DNA of 64,000 nucleotides from Belnapia rosea (lineage in GTDB: Bacteria; Pseudomonadota; Alphaproteobacteria; Acetobacterales; Acetobacteraceae), in assembly GCF_900101615.1 (NCBI RefSeq), contig NZ_FMZX01000008.1, positions 62,001 to 126,000 of the forward strand. The letters are read 5' to 3'. Below, piece after piece: positions 25,447-34,154 of the stretch. The notes under the pieces are model-generated. The model was not told where the DNA came from, ran no database searches, and was given only the letters and a program-made list of their open reading frames with translations. The stretch's first letter is position 1; every line of letters starts with the position of its first letter. A program made the position numbers and the translations under genes.

Positions 25447-27528
25447 CTACGCCGCCCGTACCGAGACCAGGAAGCCGTCCACCGTCCTGCGCAACTCCGC
25501 CGCCCGCCGCGCGAGGCCGCCCGAGGCCTGACGCAGCTCCGCCGTCGCATCGCCGGCGCGATCCGCCCCTTCCAGCACGCCGAGGGTCTGGCGGCTGACC
25601 TCCTCGGTCCCCGCCGCCGCCTCGGCCACCGCACGGCCGATTTCCTGCGTCGCCGCCGCCTGCTGCTCCGCCGCAGCTGCCACCTGGCCGGCGATGCCGT
25701 TCAGCGCATCGACGGTGCGGGCGATGCCGCGGATCGCCTCCACCGCCTTGCTGGTTTCCGCCTGCATGGCCGTGATCTGCGGGCCGATCGCCTCGGTCGC
25801 CTTCGCGGTCTGCGCTGCCAGCGCCTTCACCTCCCCTGCGACGACGGCAAAACCCTTGCCGGCCTCCCCGGCCCGTGCCGCCTCGATCGTGGCGTTCAGC
25901 GCCAGCAGGTTGGTCTGCCCGGCGATGGAGCTGATCAGCCCCACCACCTCGCCGATCCGCTGCGCCGCGTCGGACAGGCTCGTCACTGCCGCATCGGTCG
26001 CCGCCGCATCCGCCGCGGCGCGCCCCGCCGCCCGGGCGCTGTCCGCCACCTGACGGGCAACCTCGGCGATGCTGGCCGCCAGCTCCTCGGCCGAGGCTGC
26101 CACGGTCTGCACATTCGCCGCCGCCCCGCCAGCCGCGCCCGACATCACCGCGGCCTGGGCACGGGACGTATCGGCCGCTGCGGTCAGGGCATCCGCCGTC
26201 GCCTCCAGCGGCGCAGCCGCCGCGGCGAAGGCCTCGAGCCCGACAGCCATCTCCGCCTCGAAGCGGCGCAGCGCCGCCTCCAGCTGCTCCGCCCGGGCGG
26301 CCTTCGCGGCCTGCTCGGCCGCCACCACCATGGCCAGCCGGGCAGCCTCCATGGCGCCCTGGCGCAGCACCTCCACCGCCGCCGCCATTTCACCGATCTC
26401 GTCGCGTCGCCCCTGGTGCGGCACCGCCGTGTCGTAGCTGCCGGCGGCCAGGTGCTGCACCGTCCCGGTCAAGGCGACGACCGGCGCCACCACGCGGCGG
26501 GCGAGCAACCAGGTCACCCCGCCCAGAAGGGCCAGGAAGCCGAACAGCCCGGCCAGCGTCAGCAGGAACCAGACCTCGGCCGCCCGGGCCGTCGTGGTGG
26601 CCCGCACCGCCGCTTCCTCGAGCGCGGCGTCGCGCACCCGCAGAAGGGTCTGCATGGAAGGGGTGGCGAAAGCCGTGAACTCCGCCTGGGTCATCGGATA
26701 GGTGCCGCCGGTGCGGCCGGCGCTGACCAGCGCCCGCATCTTCGCCGCGGCCTCCTCGAAATAGAGGCGCTGAACCTCCGCCTCGGCCGCCGCTAGGCGC
26801 GGCGGGCTGCCGGCCACGGCGATCATCTCCCGCACGCTGCGCCAACTCGTCTCCACCAGGGCGGTGGCGACCGAGATGGCATCCTGCTCCGCCTGGGACA
26901 GGGCACGGCCCGCGTTCATGGCAATGCTGACCGGCATCACGCGGCGGCTGGCGGCATCACGCAACTCCCAGCTGCTGCGGGCAATCCGCAACAGGGCATC
27001 GAGCTCCGGCGCGGTCGCCGCCACGGCGCGGTGCGCGGCATCCATCGCCACCCCCGCCTTGGCGATCATGGCGCTCATCTCCTGCCCCGGCCGGGCCTGG
27101 ATATTGCCGGAGCGTTGCGCCCGGGGGAGCTGGATCGCCGCGGCCACGTCCCGCCGCAGGGCGGAAAGCTGCATGCCGATCTCCTCGACCGGAACCGCCT
27201 GTGCCAGCAGGGCAGGATCCCGGCTGCTTTGCAGCGCCGCCAGCGCGCCGGCCAGGGCGGCATCGGTCTCCCGTTGGAGATCCTTCAGCCGGGCGATGAT
27301 GGCGGCATCGGCGGCATCCGGCACCGTGACCCGGATGACATAATTCCCGCGCTCGATCACCAGCCGCTCGATCAGCCGCAGCAATGCCTCGGCGCTGGAG
27401 GCCTGGCGGGCTGCGGCCTGCGCCGCCTGCCCCTGCTGCCACTCGCCGATGGCGATGTTGCCGCCGACCGCAACGCCGACCAGGGCAATGACCGCCATGG
27501 CACCACCGAACAGGGTCCTGATCCGCAT
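25447..27528 (-). CDS. methyl-accepting chemotaxis protein
   Basis: This 693-residue membrane chemoreceptor has one membrane helix at the N-terminus ([20 protein letters not shown]), about 310 residues of mostly helical periplasmic sensor, and a second helix ([20 protein letters not shown]). A HAMP domain follows ([14 protein letters not shown]), then a long Ala-rich signalling coiled coil. The conserved hairpin tip [20 protein letters not shown] couples to CheA/CheW. ATG at 27528 gives a proper signal anchor; the open frame further upstream is not membrane-like. No che genes are adjacent. The ligand is unknown. Confidence 0.92.
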   Translation of the reverse strand: MRIRTLFGGAMAVIALVGVAVGGNIAIGEWQQGQAAQAAARQASSAEALLRLIERLVIERGNYVIRVTVPDAADAAIIARLKDLQRETDAALAGALAALQSSRDPALLAQAVPVEEIGMQLSALRRDVAAAIQLPRAQRSGNIQARPGQEMSAMIAKAGVAMDAAHRAVAATAPELDALLRIARSSWELRDAASRRVMPVSIAMNAGRALSQAEQDAISVATALVETSWRSVREMIAVAGSPPRLAAAEAEVQRLYFEEAAAKMRALVSAGRTGGTYPMTQAEFTAFATPSMQTLLRVRDAALEEAAVRATTTARAAEVWFLLTLAGLFGFLALLGGVTWLLARRVVAPVVALTGTVQHLAAGSYDTAVPHQGRRDEIGEMAAAVEVLRQGAMEAARLAMVVAAEQAAKAARAEQLEAALRRFEAEMAVGLEAFAAAAAPLEATADALTAAADTSRAQAAVMSGAAGGAAANVQTVAASAEELAASIAEVARQVADSARAAGRAAADAAATDAAVTSLSDAAQRIGEVVGLISSIAGQTNLLALNATIEAARAGEAGKGFAVVAGEVKALAAQTAKATEAIGPQITAMQAETSKAVEAIRGIARTVDALNGIAGQVAAAAEQQAAATQEIGRAVAEAAAGTEEVSRQTLGVLEGADRAGDATAELRQASGGLARRAAELRRTVDGFLVSVRAA

Positions 27529-27634
27529 CGCATGCTTTCCCGGATTATTCGCCGCAGTGTTCCCCCATGGTCGTTCAGGAAGCGTGAATCGGCGCACCGC
27601 TTGACCGGCCCGGCCCGCGGCAGGATGAACGGGC

Positions 27635-28861
27635 ATGAGCCAGACCGACGCATCCGCCGCCATCGCCGCCATCCTCGACCATTCGCGCTTCCGCACCGCG
27701 GTCGGGACGATGGAGCGCGAGCATGACCGCACCGTCGAGGACATCATCCGCCTGACGGAGATCCCCGCCCCGCCCTTCCAGGAGGCGGAGCGCGCCACCG
27801 CCTATCTCGGGATGCTCCGCGCCCATGGCCTCGAGGAGGTGGAGCAGGATGCGGCCGGCAACGTCATGGGCCGCCGGCGCGGCACGGGCAACGGCACCAC
27901 CGTCGTCGTCGCCGCGCATCTCGACACCGTCTTTCCCGCCGGCACCGATGTGCGGGTGCGGCGGGAGGGGACGAAGCTCCTCGCCCCCGGCGTGGGCGAC
28001 GACACGCGCAGCCTCGCGGTCAACCTCGCCTTCCTCAGGGCCATGGACGCGGCCGGCATCCGCACGCGGGCGGATATCCTGTTCCTCGGCGATGTCGGCG
28101 AGGAAGGGCTCGGCGACCTGCGCGGCGTCCGGCACTTCTTCACCGAGGGACGCCACCGCGACCGGGTCGAGGCCTTCTTCACCGTGGACAGCCCGGAGGT
28201 GGACCGCATCGTCACCGGCGGGATCGGCAGCAAGCGCTACCGCATCGCCTTCCGCGGCCCGGGCGGCCACAGCTTCGCCGCCTTCGGGCTGGTGAACCCG
28301 GCCTATGCCATGGCGCGCGCGGCGCTGACCCTGGCCGAACTGGCGGCGCCGGCCGACCCGCAGACCACGCATTGCGTCAGCGTGCTCGGCGGCGGCACCT
28401 CGGTGAATGCCATCCCGAACGAGGTCTGGATGGAGGTCGACCTTCGCTCCCAGTCCGCCGCCGAGCTGGCCCGGCTGGAGGCGGAGTTCCTCGCCGGCGT
28501 CGAGGCGGCCGTCGCGGCGGAGAATGCGGCGCGCTCCATCCGCGAGGGGCTGGTGACCACCGAGGTGGTGCCGATCGGCGACCGCCCGGCGGGGCACACG
28601 CCGCCGGGCGCCGATATCGTGCGGCTCGCCATGGCCGCCGTCGCGGCGCATGGCTATGCACCGCGCCAGGAATACTCCTCGACCGATGCCAATATCCCGA
28701 TGAGCCTCGGCATCCCGGCGATCAAGATCGGCTCCGGCGGCCGCGGCGGGCGGGCGCATTCGCTGGAGGAGTGGATCGATGTGGAGCCGCGCGAGAGCCT
28801 GCGCGGCATGTCGGCCAGCCTGGCGACGATCCTCGCCGTCGCCGGCATGGAGGTGGATTGA
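27635..28861 (+). CDS. M20 family metallopeptidase
   Basis: This 408-residue zinc peptidase/amidohydrolase is of the M20/M25/M40 clan. Metal ligands are visible in AAHLDTVFP (His, Asp), GVGDDTRS (bridging Asp), [10 protein letters not shown] (catalytic and ligand Glu), VDSPEV and the C-terminal RAHSLEEW. The dimerisation domain is intact ([11 protein letters not shown]). It resembles tripeptide aminopeptidase or acylpeptide hydrolases. No signal peptide, so probably cytosolic. It precedes a class III aminotransferase on the same strand; a shared catabolic role is possible. Confidence 0.88.
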   Translation: MSQTDASAAIAAILDHSRFRTAVGTMEREHDRTVEDIIRLTEIPAPPFQEAERATAYLGMLRAHGLEEVEQDAAGNVMGRRRGTGNGTTVVVAAHLDTVFPAGTDVRVRREGTKLLAPGVGDDTRSLAVNLAFLRAMDAAGIRTRADILFLGDVGEEGLGDLRGVRHFFTEGRHRDRVEAFFTVDSPEVDRIVTGGIGSKRYRIAFRGPGGHSFAAFGLVNPAYAMARAALTLAELAAPADPQTTHCVSVLGGGTSVNAIPNEVWMEVDLRSQSAAELARLEAEFLAGVEAAVAAENAARSIREGLVTTEVVPIGDRPAGHTPPGADIVRLAMAAVAAHGYAPRQEYSSTDANIPMSLGIPAIKIGSGGRGGRAHSLEEWIDVEPRESLRGMSASLATILAVAGMEVD

Positions 28862-28925
28862 GGCCAGGGCCCTGGTCCTTGCGCCGGGCCGCGTGCCGGT
28901 CTGATCTGTCGCATCCCCAGGGTGG

Positions 28926-30164
28926 ATGGCTGCGATGGACCGGCTGACGAACTCCCAGGACCAGGCCTTGCGCCACCGTGCCGCGCGGGTGGTGCCCGGC
29001 GGCATGTGGGGCCACCTGCACGCGGCGAAGCTTCCCGAGGGCTATCCGCAATTCTTCGCCCGTGGGGAGGGCGCCTATCTCTGGGATGTGGATGGCCGGC
29101 GCTTCCTCGACTTCATGTGCAGCTGGGGCCCCAACCTGCTGGGCCACCAGCACCTCGAGGTGGAGGAGGCCGCCGAGCGGCAGCGCCGCCTGGGCGACTG
29201 CCTGAACGGCCCCGCCCCGGCGATGGTGGAGCTGGCCGAGCAACTGGTCGGGCTGCTGCCGCATGCGGCCTGGGCGATGTTCCAGAAGAACGGCACCGAT
29301 GCCACGACAACCTGCGCCACCATCGCCCGCGCCGCGACCGGGCGGCGCAAGCTGCTGGTGGCGCGCGGCGCCTATCATGGCGCGGTGCCCTGGTGCTCGC
29401 CCTCGCTGCTTGGCGTGACCAGCGAGGACCGGGCTCACCTCCTCCACTACGACTACAATGACGAGGCGAGCCTCGCGGCGGCCGTCGATGAGGCAGGCGG
29501 CGACCTTGCCGGCATCCTCGTCAGCGCCTTCCGCCACGATCTCGGCCGCGACCAGGAGATGCCGCAGCCCGGCTTCGCCCGGGCGGTGCGCGCGGCCTGC
29601 GACGCGGCGGGCGCGGCGCTGATCCTCGACGAGGTGCGCGCCGGCTTCCGCCTCGACCTCGCCGGCAGCTGGGAGCCGCTGGGCATCCGCCCCGACCTCT
29701 GCGCCTGGAGCAAGGCGATCGCCAACGGCCATCCCCTGGCGGCGGTGACGGGCGCCGAATGGCTGCGCGACGCGGCCTCGCGCATCTTCGTCACCGGCTC
29801 CTTCTGGTGCGGGGCGGTGCCGATGGCGGCCGCGGTGGCGACGCTGCGCGTGGCGATGCGGGATGCGGTGCCGGAGCGCCTCGCCCATCTCGGCGGGCTG
29901 CTGCGCGACGGGCTCGCGGCCGGCGCGCGGCGCCACGGCCTCGCGCTGCGGCAGACCGGCCCGGCCCAGATGCCGATGGTGCTCTTCGCCGATGACCCTG
30001 GCGCGCGGCGGGGCGAGGTCTTCTGCGCCGCGGCGCTGCAGCGGGGCGTCTACTTCCACCCGCGCCACAACATGTTCCTCTCCGCCGCCCATACCGAGGC
30101 CGACATCGCCCTGGCGCTGGAGGCGGCGGAGCATGGCTTCGCAGCGGTCGCGGCGGCCGGCTGA
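28926..30164 (+). CDS. class III aminotransferase, GSA-aminomutase-like
   Basis: This PLP enzyme of about 412 residues is similar to glutamate-1-semialdehyde aminomutases. The Schiff-base lysine is in CAWSKAIANGHPLAAV, the phosphate/ring region is FQKNGTDATTTCATIARA, and LILDEVRAGFRLD carries the Asp that contacts the pyridine nitrogen. It lacks the exact haem-pathway HemL motifs (RAYHGAVPW in place of GCYHG), so an omega-amino acid or beta-amino acid transaminase/mutase is more likely. Starts at 28926 and 28935 are both possible. The gene converges on rpiA with nine bases between stops. Confidence 0.85.
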   Translation: MAAMDRLTNSQDQALRHRAARVVPGGMWGHLHAAKLPEGYPQFFARGEGAYLWDVDGRRFLDFMCSWGPNLLGHQHLEVEEAAERQRRLGDCLNGPAPAMVELAEQLVGLLPHAAWAMFQKNGTDATTTCATIARAATGRRKLLVARGAYHGAVPWCSPSLLGVTSEDRAHLLHYDYNDEASLAAAVDEAGGDLAGILVSAFRHDLGRDQEMPQPGFARAVRAACDAAGAALILDEVRAGFRLDLAGSWEPLGIRPDLCAWSKAIANGHPLAAVTGAEWLRDAASRIFVTGSFWCGAVPMAAAVATLRVAMRDAVPERLAHLGGLLRDGLAAGARRHGLALRQTGPAQMPMVLFADDPGARRGEVFCAAALQRGVYFHPRHNMFLSAAHTEADIALALEAAEHGFAAVAAAG

Positions 30165-30173
30165 GGCGGCCGG

Positions 30174-30866
30174 CTACCCGGCCGGCGCCTCATGGGTCAC
30201 GAGCCCGTCCTTCGTGGCGACCAGCACCCTTGGCCGCAGGCCGAGGAACAGGCCGGTCTCGACCACGCCGACGATGTCGCGCAGCGCCCGCTCCAGGGCG
30301 CCGGCGTCCCCGATCGGGCCCGGCATGCAATCGGCAATGAGGTTGCCGCCATCGCTCACGAAGGGCGCGCCATCCGCACCACGGCGCAGGGCCGGGCGGA
30401 GGCCGAGCGCCGCCAGCCGCGCCAGGATCGGCCGCTGGCCGAAGGCGACGATCTCGACCGGTAGCGCGCCTTGCCCGAGGCGCGGCACCAGCTTCGATTC
30501 ATCCACCACCACCAGCATGCGCCGGCTGGCGAAGGCGGTGATCTTCTCCCGCAGCAAGGCGCCGCCGCGTCCCTTGACCAGGGCGAGCGAGGGCAACTCC
30601 ACCTCGTCGGCCCCGTCGATGGTCAGGTCGAGCGGCGCATCGGGCGGGAAGTCGATCAGGGGCAGGCCGAGGCGGCGCGCCAGGGCCGCGCTGCGCTCGG
30701 AGGTGGGGACGCCGGCGATGCGCAGCCCGGCAGCGGCGCGACGGGCCAGCGCCTCGATCACCAGCTCCGCGGTGGAGCCGGAGCCGAGGCCGAGCACCAT
30801 GCCATCCGACACCTCCGCCGCCGCCGCCTCGGCCACCTGGCGCTTCAGCGCATCCGGGCCGGTCAT
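30174..30866 (-). CDS. rpiA: ribose-5-phosphate isomerase A
   Basis: This 230-residue enzyme interconverts ribose-5-phosphate and ribulose-5-phosphate. It shows GLGSGSTAELVIEALA, GVPTSERSAALA, DLTIDGADEVE (catalytic Asp region) and LVKGRGGALLREKI (Lys, Glu), all RpiA signatures. It is the last gene of the leftward GH15-zwf-HAD-pgl-rpiA cluster, its ATG overlapping the pgl stop by four bases. Length is normal. Confidence 0.95.
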   Translation of the reverse strand: MTGPDALKRQVAEAAAAEVSDGMVLGLGSGSTAELVIEALARRAAAGLRIAGVPTSERSAALARRLGLPLIDFPPDAPLDLTIDGADEVELPSLALVKGRGGALLREKITAFASRRMLVVVDESKLVPRLGQGALPVEIVAFGQRPILARLAALGLRPALRRGADGAPFVSDGGNLIADCMPGPIGDAGALERALRDIVGVVETGLFLGLRPRVLVATKDGLVTHEAPAG

Positions 30867-31564
30867 GGCGCCGCCGCCCGGTCGGCGAAGATGGTGACAG
30901 GGCGGCTCGCGCTCAGCCGCCCGGCGGGGATGCCCCGGTCCCCCTCGCGCAGCCGCTGCAGCATGGCCCGCTTGTCGGCCCCGGCGACGAGGAAGGCGAC
31001 CTCCGCGCTGTTCTCCAGCGCGGGATAGGTAAGGGTGATCCGCGGCTCCGGCTTGGCGCCGATGACGGCGATGGCCCAGGCGGCGCGTTCCTCCAGCGCC
31101 GCCGTCCCGGGGAAGAGCGAGGCGGTATGGCCATCCGGGCCGAGGCCGAGCAGCTGCAGGTCGAAGAGGGGCAGGCCGGGCCGCGTGGCGGCGAAGCGGC
31201 GCAGCTCCGCCTCGTAGCGCCGCGCGGCCTCCTCGGGCGTGCCATCGACCGGTACCGGATGGAGGTTGGCGGGCGGGATCGGCACATGGGCGATCAGCGC
31301 CCCGCGCGCCATGCCCTGGTTGCTGTCGGGATGGTCCGCCGGCACGAAGCGCTCATCGCCCCAGAAGAGGTGGACACGGTCCCAGGGCATCCGCTCCCGC
31401 CAGGGCGAGGCGGCCAGGAGGTGGTAGAGCCGCTTCGGCGTGGAACCGCCGGAGAGGGCGATCGCCACGGTCCCGGGCCGGGACAGGGCGAGCTGCAGCG
31501 TCCAATCGGCCACATGCCTGGCCAGCGCCTCCGGGTCCGCCAGCACCTCGATCCGCTGCGTCAT
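30863..31564 (-). CDS. pgl: 6-phosphogluconolactonase
   Basis: This 233-residue DevB/SOL-type lactonase hydrolyses 6-phosphogluconolactone from Zwf. It shows AIALSGGSTPKRLYHLLA near the N-terminus, VHLFWGDERFVPADHPDSN and LLGLGPDGHTASLFPG, the hallmark motifs. The ATG at 31564 is preceded by a purine-rich AGGAGG-like site. The frame continues far upstream but that part is a shadow of the HAD gene. It is coupled to rpiA. Confidence 0.95.
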   Translation of the reverse strand: MTQRIEVLADPEALARHVADWTLQLALSRPGTVAIALSGGSTPKRLYHLLAASPWRERMPWDRVHLFWGDERFVPADHPDSNQGMARGALIAHVPIPPANLHPVPVDGTPEEAARRYEAELRRFAATRPGLPLFDLQLLGLGPDGHTASLFPGTAALEERAAWAIAVIGAKPEPRITLTYPALENSAEVAFLVAGADKRAMLQRLREGDRGIPAGRLSASRPVTIFADRAAAP

Positions 31565-31593
31565 GGCCGATGCCTCCTTTCTCCGGGTGGGGC

Positions 31594-32418
31594 TCAGGCG
31601 GGGCGCCCCGGTGCGCGCGGGAGGAGGAGGTCGCGCACCGCGGCGGCGAAGCCATCCGCCTCGTTCGAGAGCGTCACCGCCATGGCGCGCGCCTGCACCG
31701 CGGCCGGGGCATTGCCCATGGCGATGGCGAGGCCCGCCACGGCGAACATCGGCAGGTCGTTCGCCATGTCGCCGATGCAGGCGGTCTCGGCGGGCGTAAC
31801 GCCGCAGAGCCCCGCCAGGCTGAGCAGGGCGTGGCCCTTGTCGGCCGCGGGATGCGTCACATCGAGGTAATAGGCCTGGGAACGATGGACGGACGCCCGC
31901 GGCCCGAGTTCCGCCTGCAGGCTCGCCTCGCATTCGGCGAGCAGCGCCGGATCGGGCGATGCGCCGACCAGCTTCCCGGCCCGGCCGAGGAAGGGCCCGA
32001 GATCGGGCACCACGCGCGGGGCGAAGCCGATGGTGCGCTGCTCGAGCGGCACGTAATGGCCGCCCGCGTCGCGCAGCAGCCATTCGCCATCGGCGAAGAC
32101 CCAGGCATCGATGCCGCGGCGGCCGAAGGCGGCGAGCGCGGCCCGGGCGGCGGCCTCCGGCACCAGCTGCTCCGACAGGGATCGCCCGGCCTGATCGAGG
32201 ATCACCCCGCCGTTGAAGCCGGCGACCGGCGTGGTGAGGCCGAGCGGCGCGGCGAGGCCGGCGATGCCGCGCGGCGGGCGGCTGCTGACCAGGGCCAGCG
32301 CGATGCCCGCCGCATGCAGCAGCCGGGCGGCCTCCAGCGTGGCGGGCGTCAGGCGCTTGTCGTTGGTGACCAGCGTGCCGTCCACATCGGAGACGAGCAG
32401 CCGGATCGGCGCGGTCAC
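31594..32418 (-). CDS. Cof-type HAD hydrolase
   Basis: This HAD-superfamily phosphatase of about 274 residues is of the Cof/IIB type. The nucleophile is in LLVSDVDGTLV, motif II is ALVSSRPPRG, and CIGDMANDLPMFAVAG is the metal-binding motif. The cap domain lies between residues 80 and 190. A GTG at 32418 overlaps the zwf stop (GTGA) and is chosen; a GTG at 32433 is the alternative. Its position between zwf and pgl suggests a sugar-phosphate substrate, which is an inference. Confidence 0.85.
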   Translation of the reverse strand: MTAPIRLLVSDVDGTLVTNDKRLTPATLEAARLLHAAGIALALVSSRPPRGIAGLAAPLGLTTPVAGFNGGVILDQAGRSLSEQLVPEAAARAALAAFGRRGIDAWVFADGEWLLRDAGGHYVPLEQRTIGFAPRVVPDLGPFLGRAGKLVGASPDPALLAECEASLQAELGPRASVHRSQAYYLDVTHPAADKGHALLSLAGLCGVTPAETACIGDMANDLPMFAVAGLAIAMGNAPAAVQARAMAVTLSNEADGFAAAVRDLLLPRAPGRPA

Positions 32419-33974
32419 AGCAGGCTCAGCCACTGGCGCCCATCGCGCGCCAGCAGCGCATCGGCGCCCGCCGGGCCCTCGCTGCCGGCGGCGTAGGACT
32501 CAACCCGCGCATCCGGCGCGGCCTGCGCCTCGAGGATCGGCTGCACGGCGGACCAGCCCGCCTCGACATTGTCGGCCCGCTGGAACAGCGTCGCATCGCC
32601 GATCAGCACGTCGTAGAGCAGCGTCTCGTAGCCGGTGCTCGGCGCGGCGCGGAACCAGTCCGCATAGCGGAAATTCATCTGCACGCCGGAGAGCTTGAGT
32701 GCCGGCCCCGGATCCTTCGCGCTCAGATGCAGCGAGATCCCCTCGCTCGGCTGGATGTGGATCACCATGAAATTCGGCGTCAGCCGGTGGACCGGCGTGT
32801 CGCGGAACATGGCGAAGGGCGCCTGCTTGAACTGGATGGCGATCTCGGTGCGGCGCACCGCCATGCGCTTGCCGGTGCGGATGTAGAAGGGCACCCCGGC
32901 CCAGCGCCAATTGTCGATCTGGAGCTTCATCGCGACATAGGTCTCGGTGCCGCTGTCGGGCGACACATTGGGCTCGTCCCGGTAGCCCGTCACCGGCATG
33001 CCCTTGCTGGTGCCGGCTGCGTACTGGCCGCGCACCACGTCCCGCGCCAGCTCCGCCGGGCCGAGCGTGCGGATGGCCTGCACCACCTTCGCCTTCTCCG
33101 CCCGCACCGCATCGGCATCGAAGCTGTTGGGCGGCTCCATCGCCGTCATCGCCAGCAGCTGCATCATGTGGTTCGGCACCATGTCGCGCAGCGCGCCTGT
33201 GGCCTCGTAGAAGCGGCCCCGCGTCTCGACGCCCACCGTCTCGGCGGCGGTGATCTGCACATGGTCGATATGGTCGCGCCGCCAGAGCGGCTCGAACATG
33301 CCGTTGGCGAAGCGCAGCGCCAGGATGTTCTGCACCGTCTCCTTGCCGAGGAAGTGGTCGATGCGGAAGACCTGCTCCTCCGCCACATGGCCGAGGATCA
33401 GCGCATTCAGCGCGCGGGCCGAGGCGAGGTCGGTGCCGAAGGGCTTCTCCACCACGATGCGGCGGAAGTCGCCCCTTTCCTCCCGCATCAGCCCGGCTTC
33501 GGCCAGGCGCTCGATGATCGGGCCGAAGAAGCGTGGCGAGGTGGCGAGGTAGAAGACGCAATTGCCATGGCCCGCGCTGCGCCGGATCGCCTCGATCCGG
33601 GCGGCGAGCCGCTCATAGGTCGCCGGGTCCTCGAACTCGCCGGTCAGGTAGGAGAGGCGGCCGCGGAGGCACCCCCAGGCCTGCTGGTCGATGCCATTGG
33701 CCGCAAATTCGCCGCCCTTGTCGGTGACGAAGGACTGCATCGCCTCGCCCAGCTGCCGCCGGTAGGTCTCGTCGTCCCGCTCGTTGTGGTCGAGGCCGAT
33801 GACGCCGAAGCCCTCGGGCAGCAGCCCGGCCCCGGTGAGGTTGTAGAGCGAGGGCAACAGCAGCCGCTTGGTGAGGTCGCCATTGGCCCCGAAGATCACC
33901 AGAGTCGAGGCCGGGGCCGGCGCGGCACGGCGGAGCACCGAGGGGTCGGGGCAAAGGCTGGGGTCGATATCCAT
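32415..33974 (-). CDS. zwf: glucose-6-phosphate 1-dehydrogenase
   Basis: This 519-residue NAD(P)-dependent enzyme oxidises glucose-6-phosphate, the entry to the pentose-phosphate and Entner-Doudoroff routes. The cofactor motif is IFGANGDLTKRLLLPSLYNL near residue 28, EKPFGTDL is present, and the active-site motif is RIDHFLGKETVQN. The C-terminal domain is complete (FYIRTGKRMAVRRTEIAIQF). It lies 180 bases downstream of the GH15 gene, enough for its own promoter; I see no clear one. Long open frames on the opposite strand here are shadows. Confidence 0.97.
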   Translation of the reverse strand: MDIDPSLCPDPSVLRRAAPAPASTLVIFGANGDLTKRLLLPSLYNLTGAGLLPEGFGVIGLDHNERDDETYRRQLGEAMQSFVTDKGGEFAANGIDQQAWGCLRGRLSYLTGEFEDPATYERLAARIEAIRRSAGHGNCVFYLATSPRFFGPIIERLAEAGLMREERGDFRRIVVEKPFGTDLASARALNALILGHVAEEQVFRIDHFLGKETVQNILALRFANGMFEPLWRRDHIDHVQITAAETVGVETRGRFYEATGALRDMVPNHMMQLLAMTAMEPPNSFDADAVRAEKAKVVQAIRTLGPAELARDVVRGQYAAGTSKGMPVTGYRDEPNVSPDSGTETYVAMKLQIDNWRWAGVPFYIRTGKRMAVRRTEIAIQFKQAPFAMFRDTPVHRLTPNFMVIHIQPSEGISLHLSAKDPGPALKLSGVQMNFRYADWFRAAPSTGYETLLYDVLIGDATLFQRADNVEAGWSAVQPILEAQAAPDARVESYAAGSEGPAGADALLARDGRQWLSLL

Positions 33975-34154
33975 GGCTCAATGCCCTCCATCGGACGCCC
34001 GTGGCGCCTGCAGATTGCCAGTCGCGGGTGGTTTGGTCGCGGCCACGGTCCCTGGCTTGAACGGATCGCTCATCGCGCCTCGGGCGCCGCCATGCGGCGC
34101 GGATTGGGGCCCCCGCGGCCGCTCCCGGCAAGCACCGGCCTGGATCCGCAACGG

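Noticed and set aside
28926-30164. Calling the class III aminotransferase hemL
   Set aside because: Alphaproteobacteria make 5-aminolevulinate by HemA (Shemin route) and the active-site context differs from true HemL.
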